Positions 49,001 to 56,490 are shown, numbered from the stretch's first letter. The stretch: 64,000 bases of DNA from Eledone cirrhosa (GCA_964016885.1 OZ024743.1:339860907-339924906), one strand, 5' to 3'. Program-made: numbers and translations. Notes: a model not told the origin generated them from the letters alone.

Positions 49001-51510
49001 GAAGAGAGAAGAACCCTAGGTGCGTTCCTCATAGCAGGTGTGGAGGAGAATTTCTTATAAAGTCGGCAAATGGTCTGCCAGAAAACTTTCTGATCTGAAG
49101 TCAGATTACAGCTTAAGACCCAAAGTCTTCCCATATCTTAACTTTGGGCACCTTTGCTGTCTCGGCTACGATTCTTCATGCCTGCTTATACTGCAAGTGC
49201 AACAAGGAGAACTTATTTCCAAGCCAAGCATTGTAGTCCTCCTTGTTTGCTCAGATGGCATCTTTGACATCTTGATTGAACCAAGGGGTTCCCACGACAC
49301 ACCAAGCCTCATTTTCCTCCCAGCATTAAACAGCTGAAGTAGAAACTACTGAGCTGAACATTCTCTACTCCGTTTCAACGACCTCAATTTACTCAGGGAG
49401 TTCTCTGAATTTGGAGTAACGTTACTTGACAAAATGGTAGTTGCTGGAAGGTGTGTTTGAGGACTCTACTCCCATGGCCCTCTCAGGAATAAGTGGGCAA
49501 AGTTGAAGTCCAATTGCTTCCATTCATCTCAGTAACAATTAGTTTTTAAGAGCATTAGCAAATATATTCAGTTCAAATATAGTTATTATTTAGTTTCAGG
49601 TCAATCTTGATCAAGGCACTCTAACCATGACTATTCCAACTTTTATTAGGCATAGTGTATTTAATCCTTACGTATAGCTGAATTTAAATACTTTATCCAT
49701 TTGATTCACCATGGAAAATTGTGACTTTGAAAATGTAATTGAATTGTGCTGGTCTCAATAAAATGCACCTAGTATACTCTGTAAAATGTTTAGCATTGAG
49801 AGGGGCATCCGGCCATAGAAGTCTTTCCAAAATGGAACATATAAGCAGGGCGTGGTCATTTGACTTGTCTTATCCACCACATGCCCACATGGAAAACAGA
49901 TGTAGAACAATGAAAATAATGTTGATGCAATAAAATAGCCATAGTATATAGAAAATAGAAGGCATGTGGTTGACTTTGAAAGTATGGGTGACAGATAGCA
50001 TTACATATTGCAAATTAATGAATTATTTTAACCATGTGATGAGAAATAAAATGATGCAAAACTATAAATTCCTTACTGTCAAATAATTATGAATTTATTT
50101 TTTTTTATAATTAACTAGCTTGTTCAATAAGTTGTACATTTTGACATACTTCTATCTCCTGTGTATTGTTTTTCTATTTAAGAACTGAACGGCAAAGCGT
50201 ATCCTAATGACAAAAGTCATGAACAGCCCAGTAAAGGTGGTTCAGAAAAAAAGTGAGTCAATTTAACATTATTATAATTATTTATCAGTAACAAACCCAC
50301 GATTTGGGATTCTCAACCATAATAATCATTTTCTACTTTTGTCACAAAGCCAATAATATGATGGAAGGGGAAAGTCGATTAAATCGAACCCAGTGCATTA
50401 CTGGTACTTTATTTTATTGACCCTGTATGGGTGAAAGGCAAAGTTAACCTGGGCAGGTTTTGAACTATATACCGCAACACATTGTCCAACGATCTACTGT
50501 AACTATTAAACCACCCCCCTTAATAATAATAAAAGATTGACAAGATTCCCAGGCCTCATTCACTTAACGAGTTGGGGGGGGGGGGTGAAGCTCATCAGAT
50601 TGGACTGAGGAAACAATGTTTCCATTGGTCTTTCCAATTGCTAAAACTATCTGTTGGTTGCAAATCCAGGAACAACGTAAAATAAAGTGTCTTGCTCAAG
50701 GACATAACGCATTGTTCGGTCTGGGAATCGAAATCACAACCTCAAGATTGCGAATCCAATTCTCTAACTACTCAGCCATGCGCCTTCATTAAAAGATACC
50801 CACTTTTAAACCAGGGATTTTTACCTGTTCAATGTATGAGTTGTACACTGTATACTTTGTTGTAGAAAAATTAGAGCATTTTATATTTTGATTGCTAAAG
50901 GAACATAGTAATATGTTGATAATTTTATCATCAAAACAGGCGTCCTGTTCGAGAGAAACAGATACCAAAATCATATGAGGAAATGCCTCAGCTTCAAGAT
51001 AGTGTGAAAAAGGTAAATATTGTAGTCTACTCAATTCCTTTCAATTATGATGGTCATCAATTGAACTGTTATTTTCCATACTGTGACATTGAAGAATAGG
51101 ATTTTAACTTTTTAATTCCTTTAAGCTTGAACAGCTGATGTGCCTGAATCATATTTTTTATAGATTTACATATGTACAGCTTGTGGATTAACACTTTCCA
51201 GTTCTTTAATTTTGTCAAAAATGTCAACAATAAATATAGAATAAATGACACTAAACGGCCTCTGTTTTTGTTATAGAAAATTTTTCTTATCTTTAAAATA
51301 AAAAACCTATCATAATTTGTGAGCGGTTACTTATTCTCTAGTCAGGAGTAACTCCAAGAAATATTGGAATAAATGAAATGTATTTTTCAGTGTAGGGAAA
51401 TCAAAGTAAAAAAAGTTAATGTTGTTTCTTCTCCATTTCAGGATTGGACTGATGCCAACAAATTTGACTATTTAAACACTGAAGATGATGACTACCAGGA
51501 TCACTCGTGA
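25000..51510 (+). CDS. EIF4B: eIF4B, eukaryotic translation initiation factor 4B, 16 coding exons, 621 residues
   Basis: Join 25000..25012, 32806..32964, 34213..34406, 34523..34627, 37828..37873, 38465..38536, 38941..39345, 41413..41467, 42205..42230, 46025..46232, 47188..47297, 48281..48495, 48681..48726, 50183..50252, 50940..51012, 51442..51510. In the family, eIF4B is a cytosolic RNA-binding cofactor that stimulates the eIF4A helicase during mRNA scanning. Visible: an N-terminal KKQKKRKGK and DFLADEP block; SWAEEA; DRSMLPTAPRAARGP; an RRM at about 98-168 with RNP2 AYIGNLPY (100-107) and RNP1 RGFGYVHF (135-142); TDTDWRRP; a DRYG-type Arg/Asp/Gly/Tyr repeat region at about 197-332; RLNLKPRST (366-374); SIFGGARPVDT (386-396); MVPAPPPKEN (506-515); and an acidic C-terminus. 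The human protein is 611 residues. All phases close, with one GC donor after exon 2. Confidence 0.95.
28255..28395 (+). repeat. tRNA-derived SINE, family D, fragment
   Basis: GCTGTGTGATTAAGAAGTTT head-like start, ATCTACTATAGCCTTCTGAG and GTAGATGGAAACTGTAAAGA. Confidence 0.55.
28791..29086. repeat. tandem duplication, period 154 bp
   Basis: 28791-28944 and 28945-29086 share AATTACCCATTAAATTTAAA, GGGCAATGCAACTGGTGTGG and TTTACAGTATAGTCTAACCC in order. The unit is part of a LINE-tail-like repeat that ends in ATGATGATGG at about 29120. Confidence 0.8.
29445..29483 (+). repeat. left terminal inverted repeat of Tc1/mariner-like element
   Basis: 39 bp, starts CAGGGTTATTCAAAAAGAAT, preceded by TA. 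Confidence 0.9.
30491..30529 (-). repeat. right terminal inverted repeat of Tc1/mariner-like element
   Basis: Reverse complement of 29445-29483 with one mismatch (TACGCA against TGCGCA), followed by TA. Confidence 0.9.
30676..30864 (+). mobile_element. tRNA-Lys-related SINE (family B), full length
   Basis: GGATTGGCAGTATCGGTAGA head, GAGTTCAAATCCCGCCGAAG B box, CCTTTCATCCTTACGGGGTT, AAAATAAAGTACCAGTAATG and the tail GGCCTTGTGCCTAAAGTAGA AACAATTATTA. Confidence 0.85.
31368..31461. mobile_element. short TTAA-flanked MITE-like element
   Basis: 94 bp flanked by TTAA at 31364-31367 and 31462-31465. The ends are CCCTTTTCAT and, inverted, CCCTTTTATTAC. Too short to code. Confidence 0.55.
32350..32480 (-). 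repeat. SINE family D fragment, inverted
   Basis: GTTTCCATCTACCAATTTC, AAGCTTTGGTCAGTCTGTGG and TATAGTA words. Confidence 0.45.
32806..32964 (+). CDS. EIF4B: eIF4B exon 2
   Basis: 159 bases, acceptor TTCAG. Encodes GKKQKKRKGK, SLNDFLADEPSGLPGG and SWAEEAASLDLDG. The next exon requires phase 1 here, which puts the donor at GCAAGT (32965), a GC-AG intron. Confidence 0.9.
32965..34212 (+). other. eIF4B intron 2 (GC-AG)
   Basis: 1.2 kb intron with an inverted LINE-tail scrap at about 33545-33650 (CATCATGGGATCC, GGCTGGATGCTTTTCCTAG). No coding signal. Confidence 0.6.
34213..34406 (+). CDS. EIF4B: eIF4B exon 3 (RRM, first half)
   Basis: 194 bases, acceptor CTTTTAG, donor GTAAGA. Encodes KDFGDIPYKAVIDRSMLPTA PRAARGP to AYIGNLPYDIEQDKVAKFFS KLK, including RNP2. 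Confidence 0.95.
34523..34627 (+). CDS. EIF4B: eIF4B exon 4 (RRM, RNP1)
   Basis: 105 bases, acceptor TTGTTAG, donor GTAAGT. Encodes VSEIILPVDKGSRGFGYVHF and SDKESLVEALSMNDD; RGFGYVHF is RNP1. Confidence 0.95.
34930..35090 (+). repeat. tRNA-Lys-related SINE (family B), degraded
   Basis: Retains TTCAAATCCCATCAAGATCA, CCTTTCATCCTTTTGG and AAAATAAAGTACCAGT. Confidence 0.6.
35206..36991 (+). repeat. unclassified interspersed repeat, split by a piggyBac insertion
   Basis: Starts ACTAGCAGAATGGCCCGGTG TTGCTTGGG and ends GGGGGACAGACAGACAGATA then TTCTG. The left part (35206-35661) and right part (36733-36991) rejoin when the TTAA-flanked piggyBac is removed. A ~60-bp block GGTTTTTCGCCTAATGCGGT to TTGCTCAAAA occurs in both parts, so the element has an internal repeat of about 150 bp. 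Confidence 0.6.
35666..36728 (-). mobile_element. piggyBac transposon, deletion derivative
   Basis: 1063 bp flanked by TTAA (35662-35665 and 36729-36732). The ends begin CCCTTTAGCATTCACATTAA and, inverted, CCCTTTATTGTTCAAACCGC. The minus-strand transposase N-terminus (35997..36566, 189 residues) has an acidic start with DFEGFTHDD, then IYVPDFIQNTGPQHTLALDA KALDYFFLFLPQTFFEVVAE EINRY; in a second frame (35888..36217) FFTINIMFGIKQFPRLWNYW STD and TYLKLNQYLNLVD. The sequence stops there: the catalytic DDD core and the C-terminal Cys domain are absent. Confidence 0.85.
37490..37690 (-). mobile_element. PHD-finger LINE scrap
   Basis: Minus strand VRTGWKFKDLLPLL, SLRMKGRLYDAF and MPHGNQT, equivalent to the segment before MLHGSETW. 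Confidence 0.6.
37828..37873 (+). CDS. EIF4B: eIF4B exon 5 (end of RRM)
   Basis: 46 bases, acceptor TTTTCAG, donor GTAAGT. Encodes MLHGRKIRIDLPGNT, the last RRM strand. Confidence 0.94.
37980..38100 (-). repeat. SINE family D fragment, inverted
   Basis: AAATTTCCATCTACCAAATT and CCATGTAGTTATAAAACTAA words in the order of the complement of family D. Confidence 0.4.
38465..38536 (+). CDS. EIF4B: eIF4B exon 6
   Basis: 72 bases, acceptor TTTTAAG, donor GTTAGT. Encodes DRDVRRGGMHDHFDRTDTDW RRPR; TDTDWR is conserved in the family. Confidence 0.94.
38941..39345 (+). CDS. EIF4B: eIF4B exon 7 (DRYG-type region)
   Basis: 405 bases, acceptor TTTTTCAG, donor GTGAGT. Encodes DEDDEGGGGRGFDRGRDQYG to RYGSREGGG. 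Rich in Arg, Asp, Gly and Tyr; near its end there are three tandem copies of a 24-base unit encoding GDRERGYG. In mammals this region mediates self-association and eIF3 contact. Confidence 0.95.
39204..39290 (+). repeat. 24-bp coding tandem repeat in eIF4B exon 7
   Basis: GGTGATCGTGAGAGAGG then TTATGGT and two further near-identical copies encode repeated GDRERGYG. The unit is a multiple of three, so copy changes keep the frame. Confidence 0.85.
40620..40720 (+). repeat. LINE/SINE 3'-end fragment
   Basis: TAACAACTCATCTAGTCTAA ACCAGTATGGAAAAGGGATG, then ATATGATG. Confidence 0.5.
40725..41060 (-). repeat. LINE/SINE 3' UTR fragment, inverted
   Basis: TTGGATGGCCATCCTAATGC CAACCACTTCATGG, then units TTTTTCGTGGTACCACC and TTTTATCATGGCAGG. 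Confidence 0.55.
41413..41467 (+). CDS. EIF4B: eIF4B exon 8
   Basis: 55 bases, acceptor TTACCAG, donor GTTTGT (weak). Encodes YNRRSDRGFERKGFGNE and ends in AG, completed by T of exon 9. Confidence 0.88.
41548..41764. mobile_element. piggyBac-type MITE, second copy, opposite orientation
   Basis: 217 bp flanked by TTAA (41544-41547 and 41765-41768). Left end CCCTTTAGCATTTAAACCGG; right end, inverted, CCCTTTAGCATTTAAATTAC. It aligns along its length with the reverse complement of 2778-2986. Confidence 0.85.
41769..41880 (+). repeat. SINE family D fragment
   Basis: GGAGTTTGCTTCATAATCAT, AGTTCAATCTCACTGCATGA and GAGTAGACGGAAACAGACAG. Confidence 0.5.
42205..42230 (+). CDS. EIF4B: eIF4B exon 9 (26-base microexon)
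   Basis: Acceptor TTTTTCAG, donor GTGAGT. Encodes S-DPSRESSS-G. Without it, exon 8 (phase 2) cannot join exon 10 (phase 1) in frame, so it is constitutive. Confidence 0.88.
42536..45084 (-). mobile_element. piggyBac transposon, near full length, broken transposase
   Basis: 2549 bp flanked by TTAA (42532-42535 and 45085-45088) with identical 14-bp terminal inverted repeats CCCTTTCGTTACCA. The minus-strand transposase relic runs from about 44820 to the TGA at 43165: FEGFSTEDL; acidic stretch; FSDFCQETGPSHSLSQESKA LVYFFLLFP and ITAETNRYA (44441..44731); WFPTSLNEIRAYFAINIIMG IRTLP, NYWSSDEPFG (44173..44505); YLSIDEGMVGYKGRVRFRQ (about 44080-44150, a catalytic Asp block); GGVDRMNQMMSYYPVGRSGN KWW (43427..43756); and a C-terminal Cys block CRECLHQKRK with FQCAFCKVALC (43165-43320). 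Several frameshifts, many at A/T runs, make it inactive. Confidence 0.92.
43165..44823 (-). pseudogene. piggyBac transposase pseudogene
   Basis: All family regions are present in order: acidic N-terminus, dimerisation/DNA-binding region, catalytic core pieces (IDEGM; GGVDRMN) and the C-terminal zinc-binding Cys domain. Frameshifts occur near the poly-A/T runs at 44735-44750, 44450-44460, 43785-43812 and 43324-43346. The start is probably the ATG at about 44821-44823 (MDTSQ), which needs one base change to stay in frame with EFEGF. Confidence 0.85.
45525..45730 (-). repeat. LINE/SINE 3'-end fragment, inverted
   Basis: CACCATTTAACATCTATTTT CCATGCTTACGTGGG, poly-T, then GCTGGATGCCCTTCCTAACC and a unit TTTGTAGTGGCACCAG. 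Confidence 0.55.
46025..46232 (+). CDS. EIF4B: eIF4B exon 10
   Basis: 208 bases, acceptor ATTAG, donor GTGTGT. Encodes DPPKDRPRLNLKPRST, SSSSIFGGARPVDTSQREKE and IEARIRREGDLIKARNEEE, the most conserved C-terminal half block. Confidence 0.95.
46233..47187 (+). other. eIF4B intron 10
   Basis: 0.95 kb; a C-like scrap at 46300-46376 and a degraded inverted B SINE at 46396-46508. Nothing else recognised. Confidence 0.5.
47188..47297 (+). CDS. EIF4B: eIF4B exon 11
   Basis: 110 bases, acceptor CCTTCAG, donor GTATAA (weak). Encodes a Ser/Arg-rich segment SNDRYSSSQFPAKGERDSSR and QSGGSSSSSQGK. Confidence 0.9.
47298..48280 (+). other. eIF4B intron 11 with possible LINE endonuclease scrap
   Basis: At 47824..48030 a short plus ORF ends KLLSLNACSLGNKITTNLKL IERHR. 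The word LNACSLGNK resembles the first motif of LINE APE-type endonucleases (N-A-R-S-L-x-N-K). It is weak, and the rest of the intron is AT-rich. Confidence 0.35.
48281..48495 (+). CDS. EIF4B: eIF4B exon 12
   Basis: 215 bases, acceptor AAATAG, donor GTTTGT. Encodes QNQPRTRCDSRDSSNSEPNT to VPLSPRKEDPPTKMVPAPPP KENIWERRK, matching the VMPAPPPKENAW motif of vertebrates. Confidence 0.94.
48681..48726 (+). CDS. EIF4B: eIF4B exon 13
   Basis: 46 bases, acceptor TTTGCAG, donor GTAAAT. Encodes KQYDSSKRGEEASEN. Confidence 0.88.
48876..49345 (-). mobile_element. LINE ORF2 relic, region between endonuclease and RT
   Basis: Minus strand: NLTSDQKVFWQTICRLYKKF and APRVLLSSEVYPRKVERIDD (48787..49134). The FWQTI-RL-K and VLSS words are typical of the stretch before the RT domain in RTE-like LINEs. 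Possibly the same family as 13270-14430. Confidence 0.5.
49740..49925 (+). repeat. LINE/SINE 3'-end fragment
   Basis: GTCTCAATAAAATGCACCTA GTATACTCTGTAAAATG unit, AGAGGGGCATCCGGCCATAG, and a degraded tail. Confidence 0.5.
50183..50252 (+). CDS. EIF4B: eIF4B exon 14
   Basis: 70 bases, acceptor TATTTAAG, donor GTGAGT. Encodes ELNGKAYPNDKSHEQPSKGG SEK. Confidence 0.88.
50319..50518 (-). mobile_element. tRNA-Lys-related SINE (family B), inverted
   Basis: Starts with TTTCTACTTTTGTCACAAAG (tail complement), GTACTTTATTTTATTGACCC, GGCAAAGTTAACCTGGGCAG and ends GGTTTAATAGTTAC-like head complement. Confidence 0.72.
50519..50791 (-). mobile_element. tRNA-headed SINE (family C), full length
   Basis: Minus strand: GAAGGCGCATGGCTGAGTAG head, GCAATCTTGAGGTTGTGATT B box, CTTGAGCAAGACACTTTATT, GAAACATTGTTTCCTCAGTC and the tail GAATCTTGTCAATCTTTTAT plus (ATT)n. 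It contains a G run at 50574-50586. Confidence 0.8.
50940..51012 (+). CDS. EIF4B: eIF4B exon 15
   Basis: 73 bases, acceptor AAAACAG, donor GTAAAT. Encodes RPVREKQIPKSYEEMPQLQD SVKK. Confidence 0.88.
51442..51510 (+). CDS. EIF4B: eIF4B exon 16 and stop
   Basis: 69 bases, acceptor ATTTCAG, stop TGA at 51508-51510. Encodes DWTDANKFDYLNTEDDDYQD HS, the acidic tail. Confidence 0.92.
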   Translation, partial: DWTDANKFDYLNTEDDDYQDHS

Positions 51511-51994
51511 AAAAGTTTTCAATTGTGAAAATTTACAAGCCATATTTAGTTTCCTCGTTTCCCGTTTAAAACATCCAAAACGCTCTCCTTTTCTCTCTTA
51601 CTTTAGTAGTTGCTCAACACTATTCAGCTAGTGTACCATTTTTTTTTAATCAATGCAAGTCTGGCCAACATGATTCAATAGGGAAAAGCCAAACAAACAC
51701 ACTCCTTAATAGCGAAAAGCCAAACAAAAAAAAAATTAATCTTCCAAAGTTAACACTTCTGTTTTTGTATACTGTAAATTATTCTGCATTTAATATTGCA
51801 AATGCTGTCTTCAGACTAAACTGATGAGGTTTGAAGTTAACTGTTTGTACCATCATTATTTGGATTTAGTTCCTTTAATCTTCTTTCTCTCTCAGGAGGT
51901 TGGTTTATCTTACAAAAAAGAAAAAAAAAAAGAATGCCTTCAGAAAAAAAAACTCAATGCAATATCTGATCTGGTGAGTTTTATCTTTGGTTTG

Positions 51995-52042
<48 letters not shown>
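51995..52042. repeat. (TA)n microsatellite in probable 3' UTR
   Basis: About 24 TA dinucleotides with one interruption (ATACATAT). Confidence 0.9.
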
Positions 52043-52043
<1 letters not shown>

Positions 52044-52052
52044 ATATTTACA

Positions 52053-52131
52053 CAGGGTGTCCCCCAAAAAGGTATACACACTTCAATAGCATTATAATCA
52101 AAGTGTGTATACATTTTGGGGGGACTGCCTG
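52053..52131. mobile_element. 79-bp palindromic MITE-like element
   Basis: CAGGGTGTCCCCCAAAAAGG then TATACACACTT at the left; the right end reads back as CAGGCAGTCCCCCCAAAATG TATACACACTT. The arms are separated by ~20 bp. It lies between (TA)n tracts. Confidence 0.6.
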
Positions 52132-53154
52132 TATATATGTGTGTGTGTGTATATATATATATACATATATATTTAAGGAGGTTAATCTCTTGAAATGATT
52201 ATGGCAATATAGATGTGTGTATATACATATACATACATACACACGCACTTTCCCGACAGAGTACTATTAAGATTTATAGGTATTTAATGTTTCTGTTTGT
52301 AAATGATTTTGATGGTACATTGAAGTAAGCTTCGTCTCTTGTTGCAACATTACATCAGATGTGTTTGTTACATACATGAAAGGCCTTTAGTATCTCAGTA
52401 ACAGCATATTTTGTTATGCTTCGGTATCAGTGCATATGCACACACACAGACTGGATGAAGGTGTGTGATTCAGTTTATCAAACCAGGTGTTAAAGAGTCC
52501 ATAAACTTTGACAATTGTTATGACAGCAATGCTTCTTTACTTCTTAAACCTTCCACATATCTACACTGATATAATTTGACTCTTAAGTAAAGTAAATTTT
52601 GTTCCACTGTTTAACTCTTCAACCTTACTTCTACTAACTGTTGTCTGCCTGCAGGATAGGTTGTGCTTTTATAGTTTGCTTCATAGGAAACCATTGTCAT
52701 GTTCTTTGGTTGGTCAGACTAGATAAGTACTTGCTAAAGTAAGTAGACAAACAGTGTAGCAAAAGGGACGAGGTTCTATGTAAATTAATGCCAGTTTGTC
52801 CTGTGACTTTGGCACATAAACACCCTGCAACACCCCATCCTGGTTTAATACTGGTTTGTGTTCAAATGCGCAGAATATATTTTCTAAAGAAATGTGTAAT
52901 TAAAATTGTCAAGAAAAAAAATTGCTAAGAAATTAAGCCTTTTTCTTTTGTTCTTTTTATGTTTATACCTTAGACTCATTCATTCCTCTTCTCTCAAGTT
53001 CAAACTTTCCCTCTCTGCCTCTTCCTCCTATTTCTCTTGCCTCTTCCTATCATCCCTATATCACTTGTTACATTTATTGCCCCGTCCCCTCCTCCCACCA
53101 GATTGAAAACTGTCAGTAAATACAAATGTGATTTCTGAAATTGATGGATTTGAA

Positions 53155-53167
53155 AATAAAAAATAAA
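53155..53167 (+). promoter_or_regulatory. candidate poly(A) signals of eIF4B
   Basis: Two overlapping AATAAA hexamers (53155-53160 and 53162-53167) followed by a T-rich stretch at about 53195-53215, as expected of a cleavage site. Confidence 0.4.
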
Positions 53168-53329
53168 ATTATTAAAAATAATACATTTAAACAATTTTTT
53201 TTTAAATTATTTTTAATGTGTAATATTTGTATTGTATTTCATTTTGATGATGAGTAATGAAAAATGACAAAAAATTGATGTCTTTACAAAATATTTTTGA
53301 ATTTTTCTACATTCAAGTTTTTTGTTAGC

Positions 53330-53720
53330 ATATACTCTTTTATTGATTTCAGTCATCAGGCTACAGCCTTCTTTGATTTAGTTGATCACATCAGCCTCTT
53401 ATCAAATCCGGTTCTTATTTTACTGATTTCTCTTTTATTGAGCCTCTGAATTACAGGACACTGGCAGACAAACACAAATGTAAACATACATATCATCCTT
53501 TTTGTGTCTAATGATATGTATATGTGTGTTTGTGACCTGTAGCTTAGCAGTTCAGCAAAAAGCACTTGATAAAATAAATACCAGATTTGAAAATGAATAT
53601 ATATGACTGGCTTCTACAGTTTTCTTATTTTAAATTCCACTTAGGGCATTGGTCAACCCGTGGCTATAGCAGACAATTGCCCAAGGTGCAACTCAGTGTG
53701 ACTGCATCCAGATCCATCAT
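53330..53720 (-). mobile_element. tRNA-derived SINE family D, long inverted copy
   Basis: TCAGTCATCAGGCTACAGCC, TGGCAGACAAACACAAATGT, a spacer, then GGCTTCTACAGTTTTC, GGGCATTGGTCAACCCGTGG CTATAGCAG and AATTGCCCAAGGTGCAACTC. The full layout of this cephalopod repeat is recognisable. Confidence 0.62.
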
Positions 53721-54559
53721 CAAGTAAATCAAGGCAATATGGTTTTGATGGTTCAGTAAACCTTGAGTACCAGTCAACCAAGATCCACATAACAAATATA
53801 ACTCTGCTTCATGCACATAGTCACCCTATCAGTAAATAAATGTTTTTATACTTATCAATCTATGAACTAACCTCTCTCACTCTCTCTCTCTTTATATATA
53901 TATATATGATGTATTTCCAGCTTTCCTACACTTCATGCCATAAGTTCTGTTACTAGCATATTACTACTGATAAGATCAATCAACTACCATCTAGGATTTT
54001 CCTTTCACATTCTATGGAACTCTGCTACAATAAAAACAAAGAAACATTAGTCTAACTCTTTTATCTCCCTTCTATATTCATAAATGTTGGTCATTATACA
54101 ACTATATTACTAGATAAGATTGCAGTTTTTTACTTTAAATAAGACAGGCAAAGATAACTGCATGCTACTTATATAACAAAATTAGTTCTAGGGCCAATGT
54201 GATCGACTTTAAGGTGTTACCACATTTAAATGATTGAAATCAGTAAAAGAATATACATGCATTCTACGCATGTGCAAAACATGCAGTTTTTAATCAGTCA
54301 GCTGTAATCCTAATTTAAAAGCTTCAGTCATAGATCAGAAAAACATGATTCCATAACATTGCTAGACTATTGGCCAAGTTTGGGACTATTTCAGTTAAAT
54401 GTGTGTACCATTTTTTTTTTCAACAAGTTATAAATGGTATTTATGAAAAACAGGTGAAAGGCTGAACCTAAAATGATAAAAGGATACGAATTATGTATGG
54501 ATATTTTTGTATGTCTCATTGATTTTGGAGATGGAAATACTGACAAGCTGGATCTCTCC

Positions 54560-54790
54560 GGTAAAAATAGGTCCATGGTTGTTAGCGAGCTTATGGAAGA
54601 AACCATAAAGTGGTTGGCATTAGGATTGGCAACATCCAACTGTAGAAGACTTTCCGAACAGTGTTGAGAGGACTTCAGTTGGGTCAAGAGCATGACAACC
54701 TCCTTAGTGCTGGTGTCATGATAAAGTGCACCCAGTATACTCTGTAAATTGGTTAGTGTTAGAAAGAGCATTCAGCTGCAATTCTCGTTT
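54560..54790 (+). repeat. LINE/SINE 3' UTR fragment
   Basis: TAAAGTGGTTGGCATTAGGA, GGTGTCATGATAAAGTGCAC CCAGTATACTCTG and GTTAGAAAGAGCATTCAGCT. Confidence 0.55.
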
Positions 54791-54984
54791 TTTTTTTGCT
54801 CAAATCTTTACATAAAACTTGTACTGAACTTTTTCTTTATTTATCTATCTAGAACCTAATTTTATATGCCCTGTTATTATTGGTGTTTTCTGTAGTAAAA
54901 AAAATAAGTCCAGCTTAGTTACCAATTCAGTTCAATTTTTTAATTCCATCGCCATCTTCTAGTCACTTGTTTAATTGGATTTGA

Positions 54985-55190
54985 TTTTAAACCTGCCATA
55001 TCCGGCCAGAATTCTCTCACATTTTTCTGTTTAAACTGGCTGTAACCAGCCACTCATACTGATGTTAAGGTATTGTTGTCAAAATAAATAATATCAGTAT
55101 CTCATAGAGTTGATATTATGTAAGAATTTTGTGAGGTAAAGCCTTTACTGTGAAAATATATAGTTTTATAAATGTTAAAGGAGTCAGGTT
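54985..55190. mobile_element. piggyBac-type MITE, degraded third copy
   Basis: Shares CCATATCCGGCCAGAATTCT CTC, TACTGATGTTAAGGTATTGT and GTAAAGCCTTTACTGTGAAA with 41548-41764 in the same orientation. The left end is lost and the right end reads AAATGTTAAAGG. Confidence 0.7.
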
Positions 55191-55261
55191 GCTTGACTTT
55201 ATTTTGCTACTAACTGTGTATGTATGTTGGTAATACTTGGATATGAACCAGTGAATTGGCA

Positions 55262-55390
55262 GAAGTGTTAATGTCTGGTGAAATACCTGACAGTATTCTG
55301 GTTCCTTGAGTTCAAATCCCCAAAAGGTTGACTTAGCTTTTCATCCTTCTGGGATCAATAGAGTAGCAATCTATAGCCATGGACTTGTAG
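55262..55390 (+). repeat. tRNA-Lys-related SINE (family B), degraded
   Basis: GAGTTCAAATCCCCAAAAGG TTGACTTAGC, TTTTCATCCTTCTGGGATCA. Confidence 0.45.
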
Positions 55391-55589
55391 TTATTACAGA
55401 CTCAGATAGGTTGCCATGTTGTATTTGATCCTGCATTCTGAGTTCTATGTTCAAATCCCCCTATAACATATTTGGGTGGTAGACTTAATCCACTGTACAG
55501 TTTAAAACTACCACATGGTTAATGGGTGCCTTTCATGACTCTAGATACCTTTAATCTTCCTCCTTACTAAATGATAAAAAATAATTTCC

Positions 55590-55760
55590 TGTCAAACAAA
55601 GGTCTGAGAGAACTTTTTGGTTGTTTCAAGGGCACAGCAGCCTCCATAGTGCTGGTGCCACAATAAAATCCACTTGGAACAGGTGTGAAAAATATATAGG
55701 TACCCAGCCTGTCTGAAAGGTTAATAGTTCTGATTAAGTACTGACTTCGGCCATGTTTAT
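55590..55760 (+). repeat. LINE/SINE 3' UTR fragment
   Basis: AGTGCTGGTGCCACAATAAA ATCCACTTGG unit followed by CCCAGCCTGTCTGAAAGGTT. Confidence 0.45.
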
Positions 55761-55844
55761 GGGAGCAAATTTAGTTGTATAAAAGAACTGGATGACTGAT
55801 TTATTGTGAAAGAAAAATCTTGAACTAAAGAAATTTCAATAATA

Positions 55845-56490
55845 TGAACTCTAACATCCAATTCACTATGGATTTCAGCAATGAAAAACTTCCTTTCTTA
55901 GACATACTAATAGCAAAACATCTTTTTATATCTTCTCATCCAATATTCCCCTTAACGTAGCTGAGCAAATCTGCACAATAATCTCAAGCCCAACAACAAG
56001 AGAGCACAGACTAGAAAAGATGAAGAAAATACTCTGAGTCTAATCAATAGTAGCATTCAAAAAGCAAGACAAATTAATATCCAAGTACATCGAGAAATAA
56101 AAAGGTCATACCATACATTTCAACTTTTAACCCAAAGAACACAAATCTACACACAACTAAACCTACCTATCCTACTAAAGTACAAAAATACCCAATGATA
56201 AAAAATGACAGCTTAAGTCACTAAAAATGATACTAACAAATGCAAAGTGAAAAATTAAACCAACCTAACAGGGGTGTGCAACTATTAGAAGGACCCATTT
56301 TCAAAATTAAAAATGACACCTCGTGCAACTCAGAAAACTTAATATATATATATTATAACATGGAAAAATTGCCATGAACACTACATTGGCCAAAACAGAT
56401 TAACACGATAAAGAATGACTGTTCACCGCCAGAAAATTAGGTTATCCATACACAAGATCCTTCTTAGCCAATATATAGATTTTCCCAACC
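55845..56490 (+). mobile_element. Penelope-like element relic (end of RT and GIY-YIG region)
   Basis: Reading through stops: FTMDFSNEKLPFLDILIAKH, then IPLNVAEQICTIISSPTTRE HRLEKMKK, QINIQVHREIKRS, and further on YIITWKNCHEHYIGQNRLTR followed by RMTVHRQKIRLS. The LPFLDILI, ICTI and YI-x-C/W-x-NC-x3-YIG plus MTVHRQ pattern is that of Penelope-like elements, whose reverse transcriptase is followed by a GIY-YIG endonuclease. Heavily mutated. Confidence 0.72.

Larger units (their letters stand above)
48727..50182 (+). other. eIF4B intron 13
   Basis: 1.5 kb; a minus-strand LINE relic at 48876-49345, a related scrap to 49500, and a LINE/SINE tail fragment at 49740-49925. Confidence 0.6.
51511..53190 (+). 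other. probable eIF4B 3' UTR
   Basis: AT-rich, without splice-like exons. It includes a long (TA)n tract (51995-52042) and a 79-bp palindrome (52053-52131). The first good clustered AATAAA signals after the stop are at 53155-53167. The end is inferred; earlier weak signals are possible. Confidence 0.4.

Noticed and set aside
51824..52248. ORFs rich in Tyr-Ile repeats near 52.0 kb
   Set aside because: They are translations of (TA)n microsatellites and the adjacent palindrome.
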